DNA from: Neorhizobium lilium
GTDB lineage: Bacteria; Pseudomonadota; Alphaproteobacteria; Rhizobiales; Rhizobiaceae
Direction of reading: 5' to 3'
DNA length: 64,000 bases
Assembly (NCBI RefSeq): GCF_004053875.1
Contig: NZ_SBIP01000002.1
Span: 620,001-684,000 of the forward strand
Within the stretch, counting starts at the first letter, position 1; every line of letters begins with the position of its first letter. Positions 45,488 through 55,299 of this stretch are shown piece by piece. The translations under genes and the position numbers were made by a program. The notes below the pieces were generated by a model. The model ran no database searches. It was not told where the DNA came from and saw nothing but the letters and a program-made list of their open reading frames with translations.

Positions 45488-46711
45488 TCAGCCGCCATTG
45501 ACGAGAGAGCGTCCGCGGTATCGATCGACCGCATTGGTAAGCAGGTCGGCGATCTTGCTGCGCCAGGCTTCGTCCATCAGCAGCTTCTCGTCCTCGGGGT
45601 TGGAGAGAAAGCCGAGTTCCAGCAGGACGGAGGGAATGTCCGGCGCGCGCAGAACCTGGAAGCCCGCCTGCCGGTGCGGATTGTTGATCAGCCCCACCTG
45701 TCCTTCGAAAGATTTCACGACATTATCCGCAAGCGCGATCGAAAAGGCCTGGGTTTCCCGGCGCGCAAGGTCGAGCAGAATGTCGGCCACTTCAGGAGGC
45801 CCGCTCTGAATGGTGAAGCCGGCAATTTCATCGGACAGATTTTCGCGTGCCGCAAGGTTTTCCGCCATGCGGTCCGAAGCCTTGTCGGAAAGCGTGTAGA
45901 CGGTCGCCCCACGAATATCTTTCTGCGACAGCGTGTCCGCATGCAGCGAGATGAACAGATCGGCATGGTGTTGACGCGCGATCGCCACCCGTTCCGATAG
46001 GGAAAGGAAGGTGTCGTCGTCGCGCGTGAGGAAGGCCTTTACGCCCGGGAGCTTATTCATCCTCTCGGCCAGCATCCGGGCAAAGCCCAGCGTGATGGTT
46101 TTTTCCGGCATCTTGCTGACGGATGCCGTCGCCCCGGCATCGATCCCACCATGGCCGGCATCGATCGCGACAGTGAAGACGCTGTCCTTGGCGCCATCTT
46201 CCAGCGGGACGGCCTGCGAAACATCCGGCACCACGGCGCCCCAGCTCTGGCTCTTCATCAGGCCGGCAAATTCCTCACGGGTCGTCATTTCCGCATCGAG
46301 AACCAGCCGATAGCCGCCATTCTCGTTCGCCTGTGTCTGAGCCAGCACGAGCTTCACCGGCTTGATCGCCGTCAGCACGATGCGGGCACTATCTTCGCCC
46401 ATGGTGCCATAGCGGATATCCTTGAACAGACCGCGGGGCGCGAGCTGGTCGGCCGGGAAGCCGAAAGCAGTGGCCGGAAGATCCACGATGACCCGGTCCG
46501 GCCCTGATATATAATGTATGGAGAATTCCGGCTTCTCCTCGAAGTCCAGCACGATGCGGGTGCGGGCGGCATCTCCGGCAATGCGGGCAGCAAAGGCAAG
46601 CATAGGCTGGGCTGCGGAAGCGTGAGACAATCCGCCTGATCCAAGGCTGAGCAGAAGCAGTGCACGCCAAGCGATTCGCACTATTACCGCTCTCAGCCGC
46701 ACAACTCTCAT
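45488..46711 (-). CDS. amiC: N-acetylmuramoyl-L-alanine amidase (AmiC type)
   Basis: A 407-residue exported amidase that cleaves septal peptidoglycan. After a signal peptide (ALLLLSLGSGGLSHASA) comes an AMIN domain (RTRIVLDFEEKPEFSIHYIS), then from about residue 165 the Amidase_3 zinc domain: AIDAGHGGIDAGA (His, with Glu in the following PEKTITLGFA), SLHADTLSQ, and LLELGFLSNPEDEKLL with the catalytic Glu. Length and order fit AmiC. It belongs functionally with PBP1A downstream. Confidence 0.93.
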   Translation of the reverse strand: MRVVRLRAVIVRIAWRALLLLSLGSGGLSHASAAQPMLAFAARIAGDAARTRIVLDFEEKPEFSIHYISGPDRVIVDLPATAFGFPADQLAPRGLFKDIRYGTMGEDSARIVLTAIKPVKLVLAQTQANENGGYRLVLDAEMTTREEFAGLMKSQSWGAVVPDVSQAVPLEDGAKDSVFTVAIDAGHGGIDAGATASVSKMPEKTITLGFARMLAERMNKLPGVKAFLTRDDDTFLSLSERVAIARQHHADLFISLHADTLSQKDIRGATVYTLSDKASDRMAENLAARENLSDEIAGFTIQSGPPEVADILLDLARRETQAFSIALADNVVKSFEGQVGLINNPHRQAGFQVLRAPDIPSVLLELGFLSNPEDEKLLMDEAWRSKIADLLTNAVDRYRGRSLVNGG

Positions 46712-47351
46712 TCGACCTCAGCCCCGCTCTTGATCCGCATTTCGATGCTGCGCACGAAGGCGTTCCCGGCATCCTGACGCAAACGCCTATGCCGCAACGT
46801 TTTTGCTCGAAATTGAACCGAATCGTCTGCCTGTCCGCCCTGCTGTTAAGAGTGCAAATTCCATCGACAATAAGGCGGTTCCGGCTTTTCCCTTGCTATT
46901 GTGACAGATAAACCATACAACGCGGACGAAGGTTAAAGTGTTGACGGGATAGTCTGCCGGTGGGCTGGCCAACCTCTTCAGGACCTGGCGCCGAGGACCA
47001 AACAGTCATCCGCCGTCGCTACATTTTTTCCTGATGCACGATCCGTCCGGCGGTGGCCGGAGCAGTACCCGGGTGGCACGCCACCCAGCTCATTGGAGCA
47101 ATTTCATCGGACCTTCGGGTCTTTGGTTACGTCATTCTCGTTTGGTTTTTGATGTCGCGGCACAATTTTCAGAACCGGCAGAGATCAGGGAGGCCTATGT
47201 CTCCGCTGTCTTTGCGGCTGCCGCCACAACCGCACCGGGCGGGATCATCTTTATCCGGCACGACGCATGTTTGGTTTGACGAGCCTGTCCAAGGGGAAAT
47301 CCCTGTGGCAGGCTTTTCTGCATCCGCGCGGCGCCGAGGAGCAGAATTTCA
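46712..47351 (+). promoter_or_regulatory. Long upstream region of rne
   Basis: About 640 bases between amiC (divergent) and rne with no supported gene. A strong hairpin, GGGTGGC-AC-GCCACCC, lies at 47071-47086 within the probable rne leader. Long structured 5' leaders mediate RNase E autoregulation in other bacteria; whether that holds here is inference. Confidence 0.45.
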
Positions 47352-50303
47352 ATGGCAGACAAAATGCTTATCGATGCGTCTCACGAAGAGGAGACGCGCG
47401 TAGTCGTTGTTCGCGGCAGTCGTATCGAAGAATTCGATTTCGAATCGCAGCATAAGAAACAGATACGCGGCAATATCTATCTGGCGAAAGTCACCCGGGT
47501 AGAACCCTCGCTTCAGGCGGCCTTCGTTGATTACGGCGGCAATCGCCATGGTTTTCTGGCTTTTGCCGAAATCCATCCCGATTATTACCAGATCCCGCTG
47601 GCAGACCGTCAGGCTCTGATGCAGCAGGAAGCCGAGGATCAGCGCAGGATCGCTGAGGCCGAAGGTGCGGATCCGATCGTCGATTTCGCCAGCGAAGAGC
47701 AGCCGGATGTCGGCATCGCCGACGCCTCGCACGTTGAAGAACTCGCTAGCGAGGCTGGCGCCGAAGCCGCCGAGGTCAGCCCCGGCGAAACGCCTATCGT
47801 AGCGGATGAAGCGCCTGCAAAGGCCAAGCCGCGCCGCAGCCGTTCGCGCAAGAAGGTCGTGGAGCCGGCAGCCGAAGAAACCAAGGCAGCCGCCGACGAA
47901 TCCACCTCCGAGACCCCGTCTTCCGAGACTTCGGACAATGACGACGACGGCTCCACGCCCGGCGGGATGGCCGCGATGGTCGATGCCGATTCGATCTCGG
48001 AGGATGTCGATGTCGGCCGCCGCCACGATGACGACGATGATGACGACGACGATCACGGCGAAAAGGAAGTGATCGAATCGGTCGGCGCCGAAGATGCCAT
48101 GGAAGAGGTTCCGGACCGCGTCATGCGCAAGCCGCGCAAGCAGTACCGCATCCAGGAAGTCATCAAGCGCCGGCAGATCCTGCTGGTGCAGGTTGCCAAG
48201 GAAGAACGCGGCAACAAGGGCGCGGCCCTCACCACCTATCTGTCGCTTGCCGGACGCTACTCGGTGCTGATGCCCAACACGGCGCGTGGCGGCGGTATTT
48301 CCCGCAAGATCACCCAGCCACAGGACCGCAAGCGTCTCAAGGAAGTTGCGCGCGAGCTCGAAGTGCCGCAGGGCATGGGGGTTATCCTGCGCACGGCCGG
48401 TGCGAACCGCACTCGTGTCGAGATCAAACGCGACTTCGAATATTTGATGCGCCTGTGGGAAAACGTCCGCACGCTGACGCTCGCCTCGACTGCTCCCACC
48501 CTCGTCTACGAGGAAGGCTCGCTCATCAAGCGCTCCATCCGTGACCTTTACAACAAGGACATCTCGGAGATCATCGTTTCGGGCGAGGAAGGCTATCGTG
48601 AAGCCAAGGACTTCATGAAGATGCTGATGCCGAGCCACGCCAAGGTGGTTCAGCCCTATCGCGATATTCATCCGATCTTCTCGCGCTCGGGCATCGAGGC
48701 GCAGCTGGACCGCATGCTGCAGCCGCAGGTGACGCTGAAGTCTGGCGGTTACCTGATCATAAACCAGACCGAAGCGCTGGTGGCGATCGACGTCAACTCG
48801 GGTCGCTCGACCCGCGAGCACTCAATCGAAGAAACGGCACTGCAGACGAACCTGGAAGCTGCCGAGGAAGTGGCTCGCCAGTTGCGGCTGCGCGACCTGG
48901 CCGGCCTGATCGTCATCGACTTCATCGACATGGAAGAGAAGCGCAACAATCGCGCCGTCGAGAAGAAGCTGAAGGATTGCCTGAAGAACGACCGCGCCCG
49001 CATCCAGGTCGGCCGCATCTCGCATTTCGGTCTGATGGAAATGTCGCGCCAGCGCATTCGCGCTTCAGTGCTGGAATCGACCACCCAGATCTGCTCGCAT
49101 TGCGGCGGCACCGGGCATGTCCGGTCGCAGTCGTCGGTCGCGCTGCATGTTCTGCGCGGCATCGAGGAATATCTCCTCAAGAACACCACGCATGACATCA
49201 CGGTTCGCACCACGCAGGACATTGCGCTCTATCTGCTGAACCACAAACGCCAGACGGTGATGGATTACGAAAACCGCTTCGGCGTCGCGATCTTCATCGA
49301 GTCGGACATCAGCATCGGCGCCAGCCATTTTGCAATCGACCGCGGCGAACCGGTGGAAACCCCGGTCCGGATCGAAAGCCTGATGCAGTTCGCGGCCCTG
49401 CCTGTCGAGGAAGAGGATGACGAGGTCATCATCGAAGCCGATGAGGAGGAAGAGGACGACGTCGTTGCTGCGGCTCCCGCCCCAGCGGCGCAAGGTGAAC
49501 AACCGAGCCAGGGTGACGACCAGAACGGCCGCAAGCGCAAGCGTCGTCGTCGTCGCCGTAACCGCAATGGCGAACGGAATGGCGATGCACAGGCTGCGCA
49601 GTCCGACCAGGATTCCGATGACGAAGGTGATGACGAGCACGAGGAAGGCGACGAGACCGCAGCCGAACTGGCGACGCCTCCCGCAGAATCCGAGACCGAT
49701 GAGAACGGTCGCCGCAAGCGCCGCCGGCGTGGAAAGCGTGGCGGTCGTCGTGGTCGCGAAGACGAGGATGGCCAGGAAGTCCAGGCTTCGGACGATGCCG
49801 AAGAAGGTTCCGCTGAGGTTATCGGCGATAGCACGGTAGAAGCGGACGTAATGTCGGCAGAACCCGCCGTCGAGGCCGCAACTGCTCCGGTCGAGGCCGA
49901 GGAGGCTGTAGCCGCTCCGGTCGAGGAACCTAAGAAGGGCCGCCGTCCGCGTCGTGCCAAGAGCGCGCCTGCAGCCGCGGAAGATGTATCCGCTCCAGCG
50001 GAAGCCGCTGCCGAGCAGCCCTCTGAAACTGCTGCCGAAACACCGGAAGCACCCGTGGCTTCGCAAGTAGAAACGGCTCCTGAAGCTGCGGCAGAACAGC
50101 CGGCTGCACCGGAAGCGGAGGTCGAGAGCACCGCTGAGATTGAGGAAACCAGAAGCCGCGCCAATCGCGCGTCCAACATTTCCTCGTCCAGCCCGCCGGT
50201 CGTCCGCAGCTCCGATCCTGCCCCCTCGGCGGAAAACGACGGCGAGACTGACCCGAGCAAGCCGAAGAAGGCGGGCTGGTGGCAGCGCCGCGGCTTCTTC
50301 TGA
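47352..50303 (+). CDS. rne: Ribonuclease E
   Basis: A 983-residue endoribonuclease and degradosome scaffold. The S1 domain starts near residue 36 (IRGNIYLAKVTRVEPSLQAA) and is interrupted by an acidic insertion of about 160 residues (roughly 90-250, including a nine-Asp run) typical of alphaproteobacteria. The DNase I-like catalytic domain has its metal-binding aspartates in VAIDVNSG and VIDFIDM. The zinc link is in QICSHCGGTGHV. From about residue 690 the C-terminus is disordered, with basic clusters (KRKRRRRRRNRN) that should bind RNA and long Ala/Glu stretches. It ends at a strong terminator. Confidence 0.97.
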   Translation: MADKMLIDASHEEETRVVVVRGSRIEEFDFESQHKKQIRGNIYLAKVTRVEPSLQAAFVDYGGNRHGFLAFAEIHPDYYQIPLADRQALMQQEAEDQRRIAEAEGADPIVDFASEEQPDVGIADASHVEELASEAGAEAAEVSPGETPIVADEAPAKAKPRRSRSRKKVVEPAAEETKAAADESTSETPSSETSDNDDDGSTPGGMAAMVDADSISEDVDVGRRHDDDDDDDDDHGEKEVIESVGAEDAMEEVPDRVMRKPRKQYRIQEVIKRRQILLVQVAKEERGNKGAALTTYLSLAGRYSVLMPNTARGGGISRKITQPQDRKRLKEVARELEVPQGMGVILRTAGANRTRVEIKRDFEYLMRLWENVRTLTLASTAPTLVYEEGSLIKRSIRDLYNKDISEIIVSGEEGYREAKDFMKMLMPSHAKVVQPYRDIHPIFSRSGIEAQLDRMLQPQVTLKSGGYLIINQTEALVAIDVNSGRSTREHSIEETALQTNLEAAEEVARQLRLRDLAGLIVIDFIDMEEKRNNRAVEKKLKDCLKNDRARIQVGRISHFGLMEMSRQRIRASVLESTTQICSHCGGTGHVRSQSSVALHVLRGIEEYLLKNTTHDITVRTTQDIALYLLNHKRQTVMDYENRFGVAIFIESDISIGASHFAIDRGEPVETPVRIESLMQFAALPVEEEDDEVIIEADEEEEDDVVAAAPAPAAQGEQPSQGDDQNGRKRKRRRRRRNRNGERNGDAQAAQSDQDSDDEGDDEHEEGDETAAELATPPAESETDENGRRKRRRRGKRGGRRGREDEDGQEVQASDDAEEGSAEVIGDSTVEADVMSAEPAVEAATAPVEAEEAVAAPVEEPKKGRRPRRAKSAPAAAEDVSAPAEAAAEQPSETAAETPEAPVASQVETAPEAAAEQPAAPEAEVESTAEIEETRSRANRASNISSSSPPVVRSSDPAPSAENDGETDPSKPKKAGWWQRRGFF

Positions 50304-50323
50304 GAACAATGACATGAACTGAC

Positions 50324-50356
50324 GAGACGGCCGCGCACTCCGCGGCCGTCTCTTTT
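50324..50356 (+). terminator. Intrinsic terminator of rne
   Basis: GAGACGGCCGCG-CACTC-CGCGGCCGTCTC followed by TTTT: a perfect 12-base stem with a five-base loop, 20 bases after the rne stop. Confidence 0.95.
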
Positions 50357-50491
50357 GGACAGTTGTGCCGGAGTTTTGAACGAGCTTGGCTGGCGGCCGC
50401 TTGTTTCCGGTTTCGCCCTTCGTCCCCATCGCATAAGTTGGCGGCAAATCAATTCGAGGGCTCTGCCCTGCACGACAAGTCGAGGATAATC

Positions 50492-51253
50492 ATGAAGCCC
50501 CTGTTCAAAACCCTGGCCGCCGGTTCGGCCCTGGCCGTGCTCCTGTCGACCGCAGCGCCGGCACTGGCGCTGGACGACAGCCAAAAGAAGGAAATGGGCG
50601 ATTTCATCCGGGAATACCTGGTGCAGAACCCCGAAGTGTTGATCGAGGCGCAGAATGCGCTCGAAGCCAAGCAACAGGCCATGCGGCTGGCGCAATCCAC
50701 CAAGGGCGTGACCGAAAACAAGGACCAGATCTTCGCCTCGCCGGTAGACATCACGCTTGGCAATCCGAAGGGCGATGTCACCATCGTCGAGTTCTTCGAT
50801 TACAATTGCGGCTACTGCAAGCATGCGCTGAGCGACATGGACGACATCCTGGCCAAGGACAAGAACGTCCGCTTCATCCTCAAGGAATTTCCGATCCTGG
50901 GGCCAGACTCCATCGCGGCGCATCGGGTCGCCAATGCGGTGCGCCTGCTGGCGCCGGAGAAGTATGCACAGTTTCATCGGGCGCTTCTCGGCGGCCAGGA
51001 ACATGCTTCGGAGCAGACGGCCATTGCCGTCGCCACTTCGCTTGGCCTCAACGAAGCCGAAATCCGCAAGTCGATGGTGCAAAATCCAAACGACGGCCAG
51101 GTACGGCAGGCCTATCAGCTTGCCAATGCAATCGGAATTACCGGTACGCCTACCTATGTGGTCGGGAATGAGGCTTTGTTCGGAGCCGTCGGACAGGAAG
51201 CAATCGAGGAAAAGATTGCGAATGTCCGGTCCTGCGGTAAGTCCACCTGCTGA
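50492..51253 (+). CDS. Periplasmic DsbA-family thiol oxidoreductase
   Basis: A 253-residue exported protein. ATG 50492 (GAGG upstream) gives a signal peptide ending in TAAPALA. The thioredoxin fold has the active site NCGYCKHAL and the cis-proline loop TGTPTYVVG. An N-terminal helical segment (residues about 27-70) precedes it, as in Com1/ScsC-like proteins, which can oligomerise. It likely forms or shuffles disulfides in the periplasm. A C-terminal CGKSTC adds two further cysteines. The partner DsbB is not in the window. Confidence 0.9.
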   Translation: MKPLFKTLAAGSALAVLLSTAAPALALDDSQKKEMGDFIREYLVQNPEVLIEAQNALEAKQQAMRLAQSTKGVTENKDQIFASPVDITLGNPKGDVTIVEFFDYNCGYCKHALSDMDDILAKDKNVRFILKEFPILGPDSIAAHRVANAVRLLAPEKYAQFHRALLGGQEHASEQTAIAVATSLGLNEAEIRKSMVQNPNDGQVRQAYQLANAIGITGTPTYVVGNEALFGAVGQEAIEEKIANVRSCGKSTC

Positions 51254-51377
51254 CCGGACACGATCCACGCACGGCTCCAGTGGACGCAGGCTGTTTGCGC
51301 GCGCCAGGGGCTTTCCCTTGCCTTTGCGGCGGTCTATAGGTGGCCGCTGAATAGTGCAATGGAACAATAGACCAGCG

Positions 51378-51815
51378 ATGAGCAAGACGATCTTCGTCCT
51401 CAATGGCCCCAACCTGAACATGCTTGGAAAGCGCGAGCCTGGCATCTATGGCGGCAAGACCTTGAAGGACATCGAGGACGATTGCCGTGTGGCCGGTCGG
51501 GAACTGGACTTCGAGATCGACTTCCGTCAAAGCAACCACGAGGGCCTGTTGGTCGATTGGCTGCATGAGGCGGGCGAGAAAGCTGTGGGCGTTGCTATCA
51601 ATGCCGGCGCCTATACCCATACATCGCTCGCTCTCCATGACGCTATCAAGGCGATCTCCATACCGGTCGTCGAGCTTCACATTTCCAATGTTCATGCGCG
51701 CGAAGAATTCCGCCATCATTCCATGATCGCGGCGGCCTGCAAGGGCGTGATATGCGGCTTCGGACCATCGAGCTACATTCTTGCCCTGCATGCTTTGAAA
51801 TCCATAAACACCTGA
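51378..51815 (+). CDS. aroQ: 3-dehydroquinate dehydratase, type II
   Basis: A 145-residue dodecameric enzyme of the shikimate pathway. The first strand and catalytic tyrosine lie in LNGPNLNMLGKREPGIYGG, the substrate loop in NAGAYTHTSLALHDA, and the histidine in ELHISNVHAREEFRHHS. ATG 51378 is chosen because the family's first strand starts right there; the longer frame adds nine residues. Followed after 28 bases by accB, an arrangement common in alphaproteobacteria. Confidence 0.97.
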   Translation: MSKTIFVLNGPNLNMLGKREPGIYGGKTLKDIEDDCRVAGRELDFEIDFRQSNHEGLLVDWLHEAGEKAVGVAINAGAYTHTSLALHDAIKAISIPVVELHISNVHAREEFRHHSMIAAACKGVICGFGPSSYILALHALKSINT

Positions 51816-51843
51816 CAAGATAAACAGAACAATAGGGTTTGCC

Positions 51844-52311
51844 ATGTCTGAGAAAAAAAACGGGATCGACAAGGGACTGATCCGCGACCTCGCGAACATC
51901 CTCAATGAGACCGATCTGACGGAAATCGAAGTGGAGCAGGACGACCTGCGCATCCGCGTTTCGCGCGCCGGCACTCCGCAATATATTCAGGCGCCCATGG
52001 CAGGCCCCGCCTATGCTCCGGCTCCGGCCGCCGCGGCTTCCGCACCCGCCGTCGCCGCACCCAGTGCCGCAGACAACAAGAACGCGGTCACCGCACCCAT
52101 GGTTGGCACCGTCTATCTCGCTCCTGCTCCCGGCGCGCGCGACTTCATCGAAGTAGGCGCGACCGTCAAGGAAGGCCAGACGCTGCTGATCATCGAGGCC
52201 ATGAAGACGATGAACCAGATCCCTTCGCCTCGCTCGGGCAAGGTGACGGAAATCCTCATCAACGATGCGCAGCCCGTCGAATACGGTCAGCCGCTCGTTA
52301 TTGTCGAGTAA
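51844..52311 (+). CDS. accB: Biotin carboxyl carrier protein of acetyl-CoA carboxylase
   Basis: A 155-residue carrier. An N-terminal helical region (residues 1-45) and an Ala/Pro-rich linker (45-80) lead to the biotinyl domain, where Lys121 in IIEAMKTMNQI is the biotin site. It shuttles carboxybiotin from AccC to the carboxyltransferase in fatty-acid synthesis. A nine-base gap separates it from accC; they form one operon. Confidence 0.97.
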   Translation: MSEKKNGIDKGLIRDLANILNETDLTEIEVEQDDLRIRVSRAGTPQYIQAPMAGPAYAPAPAAAASAPAVAAPSAADNKNAVTAPMVGTVYLAPAPGARDFIEVGATVKEGQTLLIIEAMKTMNQIPSPRSGKVTEILINDAQPVEYGQPLVIVE

Positions 52312-52320
52312 GGCCATCTC

Positions 52321-53667
52321 ATGATTTCCAAGATCCTCATAGCCAACCGCGGTGAAATCGCGCTTCGCGTGCTGCGCGCCTGCAAGGAGCTCGGAATTGC
52401 GACGGTCGCGGTTCACTCCACCGCGGACTCGGATGCCATGCACGTGCGCCTGGCCGACGAAAGCGTCTGCATCGGCCCGCCGCCGTCACGCGACAGTTAC
52501 CTGAATATCCACCAGATCGTGGCCGCCTGTGAGATCACCGGCGCCGACGCGGTCCATCCCGGCTATGGCTTCCTGTCCGAGAACGCCAAGTTCGCGGATA
52601 TTCTGGATGCGCACGGGATCACCTTCATCGGCCCAACCGCCGAGCATATCCGTATCATGGGTGACAAGATCACCGCCAAGGAAACAGCCAAGTCGCTGGG
52701 TATTCCCGTGGTTCCCGGATCGGCCGGCGAGGTCAAGCCGGAGAACGCGCTAGAGATCGCCCGCGAAATCGGCTTTCCTGTGCTGATCAAGGCGACTGCC
52801 GGCGGCGGCGGACGCGGCATGAAGGTGGCCAAGACCGAGGCTGAACTCGATGAAGCCGTCTCCACGGCCCGCTCCGAGGCTCTGGCAGCCTTCGGCAACG
52901 AAGCCGTCTATATGGAAAAATACCTCGGCACACCACGCCACATCGAAGTCCAGGTCGTGGGCGATGGCGAAGGCAACGCCATTCATCTCGGCGAACGCGA
53001 TTGCTCGCTTCAGCGCCGCCACCAGAAGGTTTGGGAAGAGGCCAACTCCCCTGCCCTCAATGTCGAGCAGCGCATGAAGATCGGCCAGGTCTGCGCCGAT
53101 GCCATGAAGAAGCTCAAATACCGCGGCGCCGGCACGATCGAGTTCCTCTACGAAAACGGCGAGTTCTATTTCATCGAAATGAACACCCGCCTGCAGGTGG
53201 AGCATCCGATCACCGAAGCGATCACCGGCATCGACCTTGTGCACGAGCAGATCCGTGTCGCTTCAGGCGCCGGCCTGTCCGTCACCCAGGACGAGATCTC
53301 CTTCAACGGCCACGCAATCGAGTGCCGCATCAACGCGGAAGATCCGCGCACCTTCGTTCCCTCGCCGGGCACGATCACGCACTTCCACGTCCCCGGTGGC
53401 CTTGGCGTACGCGTTGATTCCGGCGCCTATGCGGGCTACAAGATCCCGCCTTACTACGACAGCCTGATCGGCAAGCTGATCGTGCACGGGCGCACGCGCG
53501 TCGAGTGCATGATGCGCCTGCGCCGCGTTCTCGATGAATTCGTCGTGGAGGGCATCAAGACCACGCTGCCGCTCTTCAGGGATCTGGTCGATAATCCCGA
53601 CATCGCCAACGGCGACTATGATATCCATTGGTTGGAGAAATACCTGGCTGGCGACGAAGCGCATTAA
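52321..53667 (+). CDS. accC: Biotin carboxylase subunit of acetyl-CoA carboxylase
   Basis: A 448-residue ATP-grasp enzyme that carboxylates biotin on AccB. N-terminal [20 protein letters not shown], the glycine-rich ATP loop [14 protein letters not shown], the catalytic [19 protein letters not shown] segment and the C-terminal [15 protein letters not shown] are all intact. Length is normal. Second gene of accBC; aat follows eight bases later. Confidence 0.98.
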   Translation: MISKILIANRGEIALRVLRACKELGIATVAVHSTADSDAMHVRLADESVCIGPPPSRDSYLNIHQIVAACEITGADAVHPGYGFLSENAKFADILDAHGITFIGPTAEHIRIMGDKITAKETAKSLGIPVVPGSAGEVKPENALEIAREIGFPVLIKATAGGGGRGMKVAKTEAELDEAVSTARSEALAAFGNEAVYMEKYLGTPRHIEVQVVGDGEGNAIHLGERDCSLQRRHQKVWEEANSPALNVEQRMKIGQVCADAMKKLKYRGAGTIEFLYENGEFYFIEMNTRLQVEHPITEAITGIDLVHEQIRVASGAGLSVTQDEISFNGHAIECRINAEDPRTFVPSPGTITHFHVPGGLGVRVDSGAYAGYKIPPYYDSLIGKLIVHGRTRVECMMRLRRVLDEFVVEGIKTTLPLFRDLVDNPDIANGDYDIHWLEKYLAGDEAH

Positions 53668-53675
53668 GGAACAGA

Positions 53676-54293
53676 ATGGCAGGGCGGCGCGGCAGATACT
53701 ACCCGGCGATTACTCCGGAAATCCTGCTGCGCGCCTATTCTATCGGGCTCTTCCCTATGGCGGAATCCGCCGACGATCCGGAAATATTCTGGGTCGAGCC
53801 CGAAATGCGCGGCGTCCTGCCGCTCAACGGTTTTCACGTCTCCAAAAGCCTCGCCAAGGCGATCCGCAAGACGCCTTTCGACATCCGGGTGAATACAGAC
53901 TTCACCGGCGTGATGGCGCTCTGCGCGGAACCGGCACAGGATCGTCCCAGCACCTGGATCAACTCCACCATCCGCAAGCTCTACTCCGAGCTTCATCGGA
54001 TGGGCCACGCCCACAGCGTGGAGGCCTGGGAGGGCGAAGAACTGGTGGGCGGCCTTTACGGAGTCTCGCTCGGCTCCGCCTTCTTCGGCGAAAGCATGTT
54101 CTCCCGCCGCACCAATGCGTCCAAGATGTGCCTGGTCTATCTGGTGGACCGATTGAAGACCAAGGGCTTCACGCTTCTCGATACGCAGTTCACCACCGAG
54201 CATCTCAAGACGTTCGGAGCGATCGATGTGCCCAAGGACGATTATCTCGGCTTGCTGAAGCAAGCAGTCGATTCGCCGCATCTGGCGTTCTGA
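53676..54293 (+). CDS. aat: Leucyl/phenylalanyl-tRNA-protein transferase
   Basis: A 205-residue enzyme of the bacterial N-end rule that attaches Leu or Phe to proteins with N-terminal Arg or Lys, marking them for ClpS/ClpAP. Typical motifs are [25 protein letters not shown], and [22 protein letters not shown] 53676 has AGGAACAG directly upstream and lies just after the accC stop. Converges with the DUF2155 gene six bases on. Confidence 0.96.
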   Translation: MAGRRGRYYPAITPEILLRAYSIGLFPMAESADDPEIFWVEPEMRGVLPLNGFHVSKSLAKAIRKTPFDIRVNTDFTGVMALCAEPAQDRPSTWINSTIRKLYSELHRMGHAHSVEAWEGEELVGGLYGVSLGSAFFGESMFSRRTNASKMCLVYLVDRLKTKGFTLLDTQFTTEHLKTFGAIDVPKDDYLGLLKQAVDSPHLAF

Positions 54294-54299
54294 ATAAAA

Positions 54300-54731
54300 T
54301 CAGTTCGTCGGCTTGGCGGGCGCCGGAACATCCGAGCTCTGCTTGCAGCCGGTCAGCCAGACATCGTAGATCGGATGTTCGACTGCGTTAAGGCCTGGGC
54401 TATCGGCGAACATCCAGCCGGAAAACACCCGCCGGATCTTTCGGTCGAGCGTGATTTCATCCACCTCCACGAAGCCGTCGATCTTCTGAGCCTCGTTCTC
54501 GTCACGGGAATAGCAGACCTTTGGCGTCACCTGCAGGGCGCCATACTGGACAGTCTCGTTCACATAGACATCGAATGTCGTAATGCGTCCGGTGATCTTG
54601 TCGATCCCGGCAAAGACCGCAACCGAATTGGAAATCCGTGCCGCGGCGGCCTGCTCTGCCGGCAGAACCGAAAGCGCCGCCAAGGCAGCAGCGGCAACCA
54701 GCTTGCCGACAAAAAGCGTCTTTCGTGTCAT
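54300..54731 (-). CDS. DUF2155-family exported protein
   Basis: A 143-residue protein with a signal peptide (LVAAAALAALSVLPAEQAAA) and the DUF2155 core: IDKITGRITTFDVYVNETVQ, a single conserved cysteine in PKVCYSRDE, and RVFSGWMFADSPGLNAVEHP. The family occurs next to aat and the complex I accessory gene in alphaproteobacteria. Function unknown; periplasmic or envelope location is inferred. Confidence 0.92.
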   Translation of the reverse strand: MTRKTLFVGKLVAAAALAALSVLPAEQAAAARISNSVAVFAGIDKITGRITTFDVYVNETVQYGALQVTPKVCYSRDENEAQKIDGFVEVDEITLDRKIRRVFSGWMFADSPGLNAVEHPIYDVWLTGCKQSSDVPAPAKPTN

Positions 54732-54797
54732 TATCAGTCCCGTCTCGGCCGCATGCCCGCGCCGAGGACTAGATGTCGATTGTGGCCAAAGCAGGTA

Positions 54798-55196
54798 TCA
54801 ATTGCCGGGCGTCCAGGCATCATAGTCGCCGGTAACACGCGGACGTTCGCCAGCGCCCGCAAGGGAACCCTTCGGCCGATAAGCCTCCGATGTGCCGGTC
54901 AGGTTCGGCTTGTGAGGCTTTTGCCACTCGCGCGGCTTGTAGTCTTCCTGAGATGGCGGAACGTCCGTGCGGTAGTGCATCCAGCCGTGCCAGCCTGACG
55001 CGATCTTTGACGCTTCCGCATAATCCTTATAGATGACCCAGCGCTTCGGCTTGCCCCAGGAGGTCATCGGCCCTTCGTAATAGATATTGCCGAATTCGTC
55101 TTCGCCTACCCTCTTGCCGTGACGCCAGGTGAAGAACCGCGTGCCGAGCGTCTGGCCATTCCACCAGGTGAAAATCTGAAGCAGAAGCGTTTTCAT
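54798..55196 (-). CDS. NDUFA12-type accessory subunit of NADH:ubiquinone oxidoreductase
   Basis: A 132-residue homologue of the mitochondrial complex I subunit NDUFA12 (B17.2), found in alphaproteobacteria. Start at ATG 55196 (FTWWNGQTLGTRFFTWRHG follows). EDEFGNIYYE and RWVIYKDYAEASKI plus WHGWMHYRTDVPP are the family marks. It likely stabilises the peripheral arm of complex I. No nuo genes lie nearby. Confidence 0.93.
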   Translation of the reverse strand: MKTLLLQIFTWWNGQTLGTRFFTWRHGKRVGEDEFGNIYYEGPMTSWGKPKRWVIYKDYAEASKIASGWHGWMHYRTDVPPSQEDYKPREWQKPHKPNLTGTSEAYRPKGSLAGAGERPRVTGDYDAWTPGN

Positions 55197-55299
55197 GATA
55201 TGTCCGTCGGCTTGGCAAAACAGGTTTGCCATTGAACTAGGTGCATCGGTTATGCCGCTTGCACTCCGCGATGTCCAGTGATTCCACCAGGCGTGGAGC

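Noticed and set aside
49265..51445. 726-codon open frame on the minus strand opposite rne
   Set aside because: It is antisense to the RNase E C-terminus and the DsbA-like gene; its Ser/Arg-rich low-complexity sequence mirrors the Glu/Ala-rich rne codons and has no motif.
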